64,000 nucleotides of DNA, from positions 1,984,001 to 2,048,000 of the forward strand of contig NZ_CP102292.1 in the NCBI RefSeq assembly GCF_025152405.1. Reading direction: 5' to 3'. Every line of letters begins with the position of its first letter. The first letter of the stretch is position 1. Both the position numbers and the translations under genes were made by a program. Positions 53,073-61,382 of this stretch are shown piece by piece. This DNA is from [Ruminococcus] lactaris ATCC 29176. GTDB taxonomy: Bacteria; Bacillota; Clostridia; Lachnospirales; Lachnospiraceae. The notes under the pieces were generated by a model that saw nothing but the letters and a program-made list of their open reading frames with translations, made no database searches and was not told the DNA's origin.

Positions 53073-54416
53073 CTATTCCACAGAAATCCTGATTTTCAGA
53101 GATTTCCTTTTCTGTGACTCAAGCGGAATATTTTTATACCGATAAACACTCAGCACGAGTCCCATCAAAATATAGGAAAGCAGCGTTCCACTTCCTCCAT
53201 ATGACAAAAATGGAAGAATGACAGGCATTTCCGGTACAATATTTAAGCAGATCAGAAAACTGTATACAATCTGACCGGCAAATACCAGTCCACAACCATA
53301 TCCGATCATTTTCCCAAGTTCATTTGACTGCTTTCCCGAAATCCGGAAAATTTTCCATATCAGCATAACATATAAACCTGCCACAATCATTCCCGCTATA
53401 ATACCAAAGCAGGCAATCAGGCTCATCCAGATCAGCTCTCCGTTAAATCCTGCAAGGTTGCTCTCAAGGATCTTCATACCTGAAATACTTTTTCCAAGCA
53501 TTTTACTTTCTCGAAAAACTCCTGCAATCTGATTCTGCATATAGCCGTAAATACCTGTTTGATCAAAATATGCCTGAATCCGCTCCTGCTGATACGCTTT
53601 CAATATTTTTTCAAAAATTATGACACTTCCTGTTATAAAAAATGCGGTACCGCCTCCCCATAAAGCAAATAGGGTCCTCTTTTTGGATATATCATACCAG
53701 CTTCTTTGAATTGCGATCGTAACCATCATCAGAAGAGCCAGTGCCAGGAGAGCGGCATGAATCAGCGATGCACTCTGCACTACCAGTCCTACCGGAAGAA
53801 TCATCCACCCAGCGATCTTCCATAATGCTTCATAGCCTTTTCTTCTATAGGAATATAATACTGCTCCGAACAAAGGAACATAAAGGTACATCAGCAGTGG
53901 TACAGACACTGCCATATTTCCGAGCCGGAGATACGTTCCCGCTCCTCCCATATACAGTCGGCATGGAATGGTAAGCCCCATCAATGCAAGAAAGACCCCT
54001 GCCATCCATTTTCCATATTTTCCAAGTATACTGTAGTCCAGATAATAAATGCCCAACATCAGAACAAATCCAACTACAGTAAACAGTAACTGCCTCTGTG
54101 GAAATCCCATTTCATATCCATGACTTTTCAATCCATACTGCAAAACGATACTGATGATTCCCAGTATCCCTGCCAGCAATACAAGTCCCCAGGACATCTG
54201 TGGTCTGTGGATCCGGTCAAGCTCTACCCCAACCTGTACCGGATCTCCCATTTCCGCGATTGCTTTTTTTAATGCCTGCTCTTCTGTCATCCCTTTTTTC
54301 AAATACATTTCTGCCTGATCAGTAATATGATCCTCCAGTTCTTTTTCTATGCCTGGGCATGCCTTTTTACAACGGATCTGATCCGTCACACACCGCAGAT
54401 ATTCTTCTTTTTTCAT
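53073..54416 (-). CDS. FtsW/RodA/SpoVE-like SEDS protein with N-terminal HAAS domain
   Basis: A 447-residue membrane protein. Residues 1-70 are a soluble HAAS/permease-prefix domain (MKKEEYLRCVTDQIRCKKAC, KKGMTEEQALKKAIAEMGDP). About ten helices of the SEDS fold follow, with RLGNMAVSVPLLMYLYVP and PFLSYGGSGTLLSYILMGL. SEDS proteins polymerise lipid II. The usual catalytic Asp of the PExxTDFIF block is not recognisable here (ESNLAGFNGELIWMSLIACFG), so activity is doubtful. The ATG at 54416 overlaps the padR stop, with GGAGGGG upstream; PadR probably controls it. Confidence 0.8.
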   Translation of the reverse strand: MKKEEYLRCVTDQIRCKKACPGIEKELEDHITDQAEMYLKKGMTEEQALKKAIAEMGDPVQVGVELDRIHRPQMSWGLVLLAGILGIISIVLQYGLKSHGYEMGFPQRQLLFTVVGFVLMLGIYYLDYSILGKYGKWMAGVFLALMGLTIPCRLYMGGAGTYLRLGNMAVSVPLLMYLYVPLFGAVLYSYRRKGYEALWKIAGWMILPVGLVVQSASLIHAALLALALLMMVTIAIQRSWYDISKKRTLFALWGGGTAFFITGSVIIFEKILKAYQQERIQAYFDQTGIYGYMQNQIAGVFRESKMLGKSISGMKILESNLAGFNGELIWMSLIACFGIIAGMIVAGLYVMLIWKIFRISGKQSNELGKMIGYGCGLVFAGQIVYSFLICLNIVPEMPVILPFLSYGGSGTLLSYILMGLVLSVYRYKNIPLESQKRKSLKIRISVE

Positions 54417-54748
54417 CCCAGCCCCTCCATCGCCAGTACATCGGTCACCGCTTTCTGATATGCCTTCCACTCTTCCTTTTTTTCCTCCAGACGTCCATGT
54501 CCTGCTGCCGTAAGTCTGTAATACTTTCGTTCCTTTCCCATTACTTTCTGCTCATAGGACGTTACAAAATTTTTCTCTTCCAGCCCATGTAAGAGCGGAT
54601 ACAGAGTTCCCGCTTTCAGTTCAAAGACATTCTGCGATTTTTCCCGCAAAGCTTCTATCATCTCGTATCCATACATATCCTTCTCTTCCAGCAGCCGCAG
54701 GATCAACAGCATCATGCTCCCTGAAACTAATGATTTTTCAATTTTCAC
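54413..54748 (-). CDS. PadR-family transcriptional regulator
   Basis: A 111-residue PadR winged-helix repressor. It starts KIEKSLVSGSMMLLILRLLEEKDMYGYEMI and contains AGTLYPLLHGLEEKNFV and GKERKYYRLTAAGHGRL. The start codon is GTG, with GGGGAG 6-7 nt upstream. Between the promoter and the gene are repeated TATCTATATA-like palindromes (54775-54825), a likely autoregulatory operator. It is cotranscribed with the HAAS-SEDS gene, as PadR and HAAS proteins usually are. Confidence 0.92.
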   Translation of the reverse strand: MKIEKSLVSGSMMLLILRLLEEKDMYGYEMIEALREKSQNVFELKAGTLYPLLHGLEEKNFVTSYEQKVMGKERKYYRLTAAGHGRLEEKKEEWKAYQKAVTDVLAMEGLG

Positions 54749-54800
54749 TACAATCTCCCCTTTCCTGTATATCGATTGTCTATATATCGTCTATCTATAT

Positions 54801-54827
54801 ATTATATCGAACATCTATCTATGTCAA
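54801..54827 (-). promoter_or_regulatory. Promoter and putative PadR operator
   Basis: On the minus strand, TTGACA (54822-54827) with TATAAT 15 nt on (54801-54806). The region is filled with repeated CTATCTATAT/ATATAGATAG motifs forming overlapping inverted repeats, as expected for PadR autoregulation. Confidence 0.5.
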
Positions 54828-54871
54828 GGCATTTTATCTCCTTACTTAACTTCTTTTTTTCACTTTAACAG

Positions 54872-54916
54872 AAAAAAATACGCACAGAACAGTTCTTTTC
54901 AAAACCGCTCTGTGCA
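54872..54916 (-). terminator. Terminator after the GH95 gene
   Basis: On the minus strand, GCACAGAGCGGTTTTGA and AACTGTTCTGTGC form an imperfect stem followed by a run of seven T. Confidence 0.75.
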
Positions 54917-54979
54917 TTCTTTTCTATTTTCGTTCTATTTTTCTTTTTCAGTCCTGTTATTTACCAGGATTTTCCAGCT

Positions 54980-57301
54980 TTATTCTGCTATCATGCAGAG
55001 TTCTCCGGCTTTCAGTAAAACTTCTTTCTCACTGCCTTTTCCAATACGCACAGTAACTTTCTTCTCTGTATCAGAAGAAAGCCAGGCTTCTGCTTTTCCA
55101 TTTTCCCAGCGAATGCTCACAGTAATATTACCTCTTGCTTTCAGACCGCTTATTTCTCCTTTTGTCCATTTTTCAGGCAATGCAGGGAGAATCGTGATCA
55201 CTCCGTCATGGCTTTGAAGCAGGGCTTCTGCCACACCGGCAGTATAACCGAAGTTTCCATCAATCTGATAAGGCGGATGGGCACAGAACAGATTTGCATA
55301 AACTCCGCCCCCGTTCGCCATATTCATAGACTCTTTTGGCTCTACCAAATGGAGGATCTCATTCATCAGCTTTCCGGTATGTACTCCGTCTTTCATTCTT
55401 GCCCACATCAGAATCTTCCATGCCAGACTCCAGCCTGTTCCGGCATCCCCTCTCCGTAAAAGACTGGTTCTCGCAGCCTCATAAAGCTCCGGTGTTTTCT
55501 CGGTAATCCCTCTTCCCGGATGCAACTCATAGAGCTGGGAAAGATGGCGGTGATGTGGATCTGCTTCTTCAAAATCTTCATTCCATTCAAGGATCTGTCC
55601 GTTACTTCCAACAGCAGGTGCTGCCATCTCTTCAAAGATTTTTTCTGCCTGTCCGGTCAGCTCATCCCGGATTCCCAAAATCCTGCCCGCCTCCAGATAA
55701 TCTCTCAAAAGATTTCTTACAATCGCGTTTTCATTTTCCGTATACTGTGCTACCGTGAGCTTTTCTTTCTTTTCCTCTCCGAAAAGGAAATCATTCTCCG
55801 GTGACGTTGCCGGTGACATCGCATAACCCTGTGCTGTCCCCACAACACTTTCCACACAGAAACGTACATTTTCTTTTAATACCGGATAAATCCGCTCCAG
55901 ATATGCCCGATCCTCTGTGAATAAGTACTGGTCATAAAGATTCCGGCAAAGCCAGGCATAACCCATTGGCCAGAAGTTCCACTCAGCTCTTCCATCAGCA
56001 GGTGTCGTCTTTCTCCAAAGATCCGTATTATGGAAACTGCAGACTCCCTCTTTTCCGAAATAATGCATCGCAGTCTCTTTTCCATCTGCTGCCATCTCTT
56101 CACAGAGCCTTACCAGCGGCTCTCCCATTTCCTCCAGATTACACGGACCTGTCTGCCAGTAATTCATCTCGGTATTGATATTGATCGTATAATCTGAGAA
56201 CCACGGTGGCACTAACTCTGCATTCCAGATTCCCTGAAGATTGGCTGCCTGCGTTCCCGGTCTTGAAGCTGCGATCAGAAGATACCTTCCATACTGGAAC
56301 AGCAAAGCATTCAATCCTACATCTTCCGGGTGATCCTGAAAATCTGTCAGACGCTGCCGGAGGTCTTTTTCTGCATACTCATCCTTTTCTCCAAGAGAAA
56401 AGGACACTCTCTTATAATACTTCTGATACTCTTTCAGATGCTCCGTTCGCAAAGCCTCATAACTTTTCCCAGTACAATCAAAATCTGCCTTTAAAAGTTC
56501 TTCCGGACATCTGCCCTCTATAACCGGATGTCTGTCAAAGCCTGCAAAGCTGGAACGGATCCCATAATAAAGCGTTACTTCCTCTGCATTTTCCACAATA
56601 ACTGCATTGCCTGCTTCGTTTACTTTTCCGTCTGTGACGATCTTTCCCCAGCCTTCGTAGCACATTCCCTGCTTTTCCGGCTCTTCCGGGAATACGGGAA
56701 CAGCTTTTTCCGAGCCACCTTCGCCTACGGTAAATGGAACTCTGCCCGGACACTGCCCTTTTGTCTTCAGAATCCCATCCGTGCAACAGCTTTCCCTGGC
56801 ATAACCTCCTTCCACATACAACTTCAGTGAAAAGGCTTTTTCAGAACGGATCTTATAAACCAATACCTGTGCAGGCTGACTGACAATACAGGACTTTTCC
56901 ACCAAAGCTCCCTGATTTTTATAAGTTATCCTCACTTCTGCTGTATCCAGGCACAGTTCCCGGTGATAATCCGAAATTTCTTCTGTCCCGTCCAGCATTT
57001 CCATATATACATTTCCAAAAGGAACATACATCTGAACGTCCTCTGAACTGCTGAAGCACTCTTCAAGATATTCCATCGCCTTCTGATATTCTCTTTTTTC
57101 CGTCAGTTCTCTTACTTTTTCAAGATATCCTTCAGGAAGTTTTTTCTGCGTCTTTTCAGGATACCCTGACCAGAGTGTATCTTCATTTAATGCAAGTATT
57201 TCCTTCTTCGTTCCACCATAAACCATGGCACCTATCCGCCCATTTCCAAGCGGAAGACTTTCATGCCAGTTTTCTGCCGGATGATCATAGTAAAGTTTCA
57301 T
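54980..57301 (-). CDS. Glycoside hydrolase family 95 alpha-L-fucosidase
   Basis: A 773-residue full-length GH95 enzyme, normally an inverting alpha-1,2-L-fucosidase. It starts KLYYDHPAENWHESLPLGNGRIGAMVYGG, the family N-terminal beta-domain. It contains LAFQLNEDTLWSG-type (here ILALNEDTLWSGYP), PGTQAANLQGIWNAELVPPW, INTEMNYWQTGPCNLEEM and the C-terminal NLFCAHPPYQIDGNFGYTAG. The (alpha/alpha)6 catalytic barrel is complete. No signal peptide is seen, so it acts in the cytosol on imported fucosylated oligosaccharides. GGAGGG lies 6 nt before the ATG. It follows a sugar acetyltransferase gene. Confidence 0.93.
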   Translation of the reverse strand: MKLYYDHPAENWHESLPLGNGRIGAMVYGGTKKEILALNEDTLWSGYPEKTQKKLPEGYLEKVRELTEKREYQKAMEYLEECFSSSEDVQMYVPFGNVYMEMLDGTEEISDYHRELCLDTAEVRITYKNQGALVEKSCIVSQPAQVLVYKIRSEKAFSLKLYVEGGYARESCCTDGILKTKGQCPGRVPFTVGEGGSEKAVPVFPEEPEKQGMCYEGWGKIVTDGKVNEAGNAVIVENAEEVTLYYGIRSSFAGFDRHPVIEGRCPEELLKADFDCTGKSYEALRTEHLKEYQKYYKRVSFSLGEKDEYAEKDLRQRLTDFQDHPEDVGLNALLFQYGRYLLIAASRPGTQAANLQGIWNAELVPPWFSDYTININTEMNYWQTGPCNLEEMGEPLVRLCEEMAADGKETAMHYFGKEGVCSFHNTDLWRKTTPADGRAEWNFWPMGYAWLCRNLYDQYLFTEDRAYLERIYPVLKENVRFCVESVVGTAQGYAMSPATSPENDFLFGEEKKEKLTVAQYTENENAIVRNLLRDYLEAGRILGIRDELTGQAEKIFEEMAAPAVGSNGQILEWNEDFEEADPHHRHLSQLYELHPGRGITEKTPELYEAARTSLLRRGDAGTGWSLAWKILMWARMKDGVHTGKLMNEILHLVEPKESMNMANGGGVYANLFCAHPPYQIDGNFGYTAGVAEALLQSHDGVITILPALPEKWTKGEISGLKARGNITVSIRWENGKAEAWLSSDTEKKVTVRIGKGSEKEVLLKAGELCMIAE

Positions 57302-57411
57302 GTCAGTCCCTCCATCTGTTCTGGTTCAAACCTGATTGTTATAGATGAAATATTAGCATACCTTTTTGTTAGAAACAACTCTCTGTTTATAAATTTTCCT
57401 GTTGAGAAACA

Positions 57412-58050
57412 TTATTCCAGGCCGCCAAATCCCCTTGCCGTCAGATCCTTCCAGGCATCTTCATCAAACTCATTCTTTTTATAATAATATTTCCGGTCTT
57501 CCTCTGTGATCGTGCGGATCACCCTGCATGGATTTCCTGCTGCTATAGACCAGTCGGAAATATCTTTTGTCACCACACTCCCTGCTCCGATCACTACATT
57601 ATTTCCAATCTTCACTCCGGGACAGACAATCGTATTTCCTCCCAGCCAGCAATTATCACCAATGGATACCGGGATTCCATACTCATACATACTATTTCGG
57701 GAATCCGGATGGATTGGATGTCCTGCCGTATAAATTGCCACGTTCGGAGCAAACATACAGTTATCTCCGATCGTAACTTTCCCAACGTCTAAAATTGTAC
57801 AATTATAATTTGCATAAAAATTCTTTCCGACTTCGATATTAAATCCATAATCGCAATAGAACGGAGGATTGATAAAAGCACCTTCTGATTTTCCAAGTAA
57901 TTCTTTTACAATTTTTTCAATTTTCTCAAAATCGCTCCGGTCAACCGTATTCAATTCCTGAGTCAGCTTTCTCGCACGCTTTTGCTGCTCCATCACTTCT
58001 TTATCCGCTATGTATGCAATTCCTGCATCTCTTCTTTTTATCTGATCCAT
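57412..58050 (-). CDS. Sugar O-acetyltransferase (maltose acetyltransferase type)
   Basis: A 212-residue left-handed beta-helix enzyme. The N-terminal helical Mac domain (about 1-60) precedes hexapeptide repeats with VTIGDNCMFAPNVAIYTAGHPIHPDSRN (catalytic His in TAGHP) and IGDNCWLGGNTIVCPGVKIGNNVVIGAGSVVTKD. It transfers acetyl from acetyl-CoA to a sugar hydroxyl. Length is slightly above the common 185-200 because of the N terminus. AGAGGAG lies before the ATG. A possible end fragment of the MITE-like repeat sits in its 5' leader (58075-58088). Confidence 0.92.
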   Translation of the reverse strand: MDQIKRRDAGIAYIADKEVMEQQKRARKLTQELNTVDRSDFEKIEKIVKELLGKSEGAFINPPFYCDYGFNIEVGKNFYANYNCTILDVGKVTIGDNCMFAPNVAIYTAGHPIHPDSRNSMYEYGIPVSIGDNCWLGGNTIVCPGVKIGNNVVIGAGSVVTKDISDWSIAAGNPCRVIRTITEEDRKYYYKKNEFDEDAWKDLTARGFGGLE

Positions 58051-58074
58051 ATTTTTTCTCCTCTTTCTTTTTAA

Positions 58075-58088
58075 GATGTCGGGGGCAA
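58075..58088 (-). repeat. Possible MITE end fragment
   Basis: GATGTCGGGGGCAA matches the first 14 bases of copy E exactly but nothing further. It may be a solo end left by deletion, or chance. Confidence 0.35.
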
Positions 58089-58113
58089 TAAATTCTGTAA
58101 TATTTCAGTTTTT

Positions 58114-58147
58114 TCAAAAGAAAAGGAAACGTCACAACGTACGTTCC
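58114..58147 (-). terminator. Terminator after the surface-protein gene
   Basis: On the minus strand, GGAACGT pairs with ACGTTTCC (one bulge) around CACAACGT-type loop sequence, followed by TTTTCTTTTG. Confidence 0.6.
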
Positions 58148-58185
58148 CAACTTCTTTTATTGCCTTTCATTTTTTACTTTTCTTC

Positions 58186-60135
58186 TCAGGCTCTATACTT
58201 TTTCTTTTTCCAAATTACAACTGATCCTGCTATTACCGCTCCGCTAAGATACAGCATTGCAAGCATCAGTCCTGCATTTTCATGATCGCCAGTCTTCGGA
58301 ATGCCTGAACTATCTGCTTTCGGATTTGTCTTTGTATTTGTCTTTGTATTTGTCTTTGTATTTGTCTTTGTATTTGTCTTCGTATTCTGATCTGTCTTAC
58401 TTCCTGCCTGTGCCGGTTTCTTCTCAAGAGCTGCAATAGCATCTTCGATTGCTTTTGCCATCTCATCTACTTCTGCCTGCTCTTTGATATTCTTACCACG
58501 GACAACTGCGTTGATTGCTTCTTCTACTTTTGTAAAATCTTTGTAGTCCTCTTTGTTCAGGCCATTCGCCTTTTCGATTGCCTCTTCGACTTTACTGTAG
58601 TCCGCATCTTTATATTCCAATGCTGCGATTGCTTCTTCGATCGCTTTCGCCATTTCATCTACTTCTGACTGTCTTGCAATCACTCTTCCTCTGACAACAC
58701 TTGTTGTCGCTACATTCAGTCCTTCAACAGACTCATCAGTATATACTGTCAGATCTGATGGAATAGATTCCAATGCTGCATCAACAGCACTGTAATCTGC
58801 AGGTTCTGCTCCACAAATTGGTGTTCTGCCTTCTACAAAAGTCCAACCATTATTTTTATCATCCGCATTCAGTACGGCAGTAAAATCTTCTGTTGTCATT
58901 TCAGTCAAAGATTTTGCGACCGCAGCTTCATGTGCATTTTTAACTTCCAAATTACTGTCCGCAAAATAGCAGTTTGTAATTTCACTTCTCTCTGTTGCAT
59001 CCTGCATAGCAAACGCATACCGATATGCAACAGTTCCGATTACACTTCCCGTCGAGTAACAGTTTTTAACAGAACCATATCCATACCCTGCTGAAGCATC
59101 TGTTCCAACAAAAGATGCCATGGAAGCAACTGCCTGTGTCACATTTCCGGTAGCATAACAATTTTTGATATTCAGCCCCCAAAGACTTCCGGCAAAGCCT
59201 CCGATATAGGAACCGCCCGTTACATTTCCGGTGGCATAACAATTCTTGATAACAGTTTCTTCATTTTTGTTACCATTTCCCTTGCCGATAAAGCCTCCGA
59301 CATCTGCACCACCACGAGCATTTGCTTCAACATCCAGTGAAACATCCGCTCTGCTGTATGAAATTTCCGACGCTTCTCCCAGCTCACCAATCAGGCCACC
59401 AATTGAACCTTTACCTGATGCTTCATTAATATTACCGGATACACTACATTCTTTAATTCCCTGCGTTCCGTCAAAAGCACCCACAAGTCCTCCAATCCAA
59501 TAGGCAGCCGCATTGCCATTCTCCGGTGTAGTCATATTTATTGAAAGTTCCGTCACATGACAGTTTTCAATTCCTCCACTTTCAGAACCTGCAAGTCCTC
59601 CAGCCAGTCCGATTGCATAACCGGAAACTTTTTTTGCCACACCGTTTATAGAAACGTGATTCAGATTCACGTTACTGATCTTCCCATCTGCTGCACCAAA
59701 TAATCCAAATACATCTCCTTCTGCCGGTGTACTTGCTGTTCCGATAGTCAGATTGGAAATCATATGTCCTTTTCCATCAAAATTTCCGGAAAACATAGAA
59801 TAATCTGAACCTCCGAACAAAGCATCGGAAAAAGAATTTGCGATTGGTGTCCAGGATAATCCGTTCAGATCGATATCTTTCGTCAGGACAAAATATTTAT
59901 CCTCATAACTCTCTCCGCTATTTACCGCACTTGCAAGATATGCCAGTTCTGCCCCACTGGAAATCTGATATGGATCTTCCGCCGCACCGGTTCCACCTGC
60001 AAATGCAGTAGCAACACTGCCATCCCAGGTATCTGAATCCTGCACTTCATCTGCTGCCAACACTGTCATTGGAATCATTGCCATGACAAGGCATACCGTC
60101 AGCAGAATCGTTAAGAATTTCTTCTTTGTCTTCAT
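58186..60135 (-). CDS. Sortase-anchored surface protein with GLUG and FIVAR repeats
   Basis: A 649-residue surface protein. A signal peptide (KKFLTILLTVCLVMAMIPMTVLA) is followed by a beta-helical region of GLUG-like repeats (about 40-410; GLFGAADGKISNVNL, IKNCYATGNVTGGSYIGGFAG). Two FIVAR-type helical modules come next (SEVDEMAKAIEEAIAAL repeated), then a Lys-Thr-Asn repeat linker. The C terminus has the sortase-like signal IPKTGDHEN, a TM and KKKKYRA. The wall motif is IPKTG rather than LPxTG. A TTG start six nt upstream is possible; the ATG at 60135 was chosen. GLUG/FIVAR proteins bind host or environmental ligands; here this is inference. Confidence 0.85.
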   Translation of the reverse strand: MKTKKKFLTILLTVCLVMAMIPMTVLAADEVQDSDTWDGSVATAFAGGTGAAEDPYQISSGAELAYLASAVNSGESYEDKYFVLTKDIDLNGLSWTPIANSFSDALFGGSDYSMFSGNFDGKGHMISNLTIGTASTPAEGDVFGLFGAADGKISNVNLNHVSINGVAKKVSGYAIGLAGGLAGSESGGIENCHVTELSINMTTPENGNAAAYWIGGLVGAFDGTQGIKECSVSGNINEASGKGSIGGLIGELGEASEISYSRADVSLDVEANARGGADVGGFIGKGNGNKNEETVIKNCYATGNVTGGSYIGGFAGSLWGLNIKNCYATGNVTQAVASMASFVGTDASAGYGYGSVKNCYSTGSVIGTVAYRYAFAMQDATERSEITNCYFADSNLEVKNAHEAAVAKSLTEMTTEDFTAVLNADDKNNGWTFVEGRTPICGAEPADYSAVDAALESIPSDLTVYTDESVEGLNVATTSVVRGRVIARQSEVDEMAKAIEEAIAALEYKDADYSKVEEAIEKANGLNKEDYKDFTKVEEAINAVVRGKNIKEQAEVDEMAKAIEDAIAALEKKPAQAGSKTDQNTKTNTKTNTKTNTKTNTKTNPKADSSGIPKTGDHENAGLMLAMLYLSGAVIAGSVVIWKKKKYRA

Positions 60136-60283
60136 TAACAATTCATCTCCTGTTCTTTTTATTTTCTTTCACTATGAGTAATTTGCATAGCATATGTAAC
60201 TATACATACCATGTTATACACGAAAAACTGACTTTTTTCAAGAACTTTTGAAATACATTTGCATCAGGTCAGCAATTTTCTCC

Positions 60284-61213
60284 TTAAAAGAGATCCAGCA
60301 TATTGTCCAGATAAACCTTTTCCCTGACGTGGATCTGATACTCGGGTTTCGTCATATAATAAAGCAGAAATTCAAGGATCAATGCACTGCCAAGTCCTCT
60401 TCCTTCAATTTTAAAGTTAGTAAATTCCATTGGCAGATAGGTATTTTTTATATTCTGGATTCCTATAAATCCCGGATTTTTCATCGCTTTGGAAAATTGA
60501 TATCCTTCCGCCCCATCTGGTGCGGCACATCGGTGATCCGGACATTCCTCCCCAAGATTCTGCCGGCTGACCACTTCATAACATCGCTTTCGTTCTTTAC
60601 ATCCCGACCAGCAACATTCATTGCATAAAAATTCTACTTTGACTTTCTGTGATTCTGTCAGCGTATCTAACTGACGCAAAGATTTGTTCAGACGAAAATC
60701 CGGTACAACATAACGGAACTCTTCCCTGTTGACTTCTTCCACAAACTGCTGAAAATCGGTCAATACTTTCGTAGTAGAAGAAACAAAATACAGATTCGGA
60801 TAAGTCCGTTTCAGATAATTCAGTAATAAATCAGAATGGACGATCACTCCATTTTGAACTGCATCACTCTCTGCGAACATAGCACAAAGGCTGTTGCATT
60901 TCCCATCTGAAAGATGTTCTTTCCGAAGCAGGGAATTGCTGAAAGTCAGACGGGCAGAAATACCATATTCCTTCAAGAGTGCCAGAACTTCCCGTGGATC
61001 ATAATCTCCTTCCCCGATACGTCCACCACCCCACAGGCAGTCGGCTGATGCACCGTAGATTGAGCCGATCTCGCACCAGTCATAAAAATATTCTCTATGC
61101 TCACGGAATAGTGGCAGAAACACACGATACAATTCGTAAAATTCAAATAACCCCGGAAGATGGTAAATCGCAGTGGGAAATTTCATTTTTTCATTTAATT
61201 TTTTATCACACAT
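60284..61213 (-). CDS. Uncharacterised cysteine-rich protein (U32-like barrel suspected)
   Basis: A 309-residue cytosolic protein without a family name I can give. A possible barrel-like N-terminal half (DPREVLALLKEYGISARLTFSNSLL, YVVPDFRLNKSLRQLD) leads to a Cys cluster, EFLCNECCWSGCKERKRCYE, then EECPDHRCAAP. Iron-sulphur or zinc binding is plausible. The arrangement faintly recalls the peptidase U32 group, where Cys-rich C termini bind Fe-S. The C-terminal 65 residues are very conserved, because a fragment next to ssrA (50035) retains them. Function unknown. Confidence 0.65.
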   Translation of the reverse strand: MCDKKLNEKMKFPTAIYHLPGLFEFYELYRVFLPLFREHREYFYDWCEIGSIYGASADCLWGGGRIGEGDYDPREVLALLKEYGISARLTFSNSLLRKEHLSDGKCNSLCAMFAESDAVQNGVIVHSDLLLNYLKRTYPNLYFVSSTTKVLTDFQQFVEEVNREEFRYVVPDFRLNKSLRQLDTLTESQKVKVEFLCNECCWSGCKERKRCYEVVSRQNLGEECPDHRCAAPDGAEGYQFSKAMKNPGFIGIQNIKNTYLPMEFTNFKIEGRGLGSALILEFLLYYMTKPEYQIHVREKVYLDNMLDLF

Positions 61214-61382
61214 AAGCTTCTCTTCTTTTCTTCTTATCTAAGATGATAAGACAATCTTTCTCCTTGTTATTATATTTTGTAATTTCCGCATTTTCAATCA
61301 AAAAAGAATCCCTTCCACCGGTCTCTCATCCGGTAAAAGAGATTCTTTTCTTCCATTCACTTTATCAAATTCGTTTATCGCA

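Noticed and set aside
58330..58390. Short regular DNA repeats that might be a CRISPR-like array
   Set aside because: They are 12-bp direct repeats without spacers, in frame within the surface protein's Lys-Thr-Asn linker.
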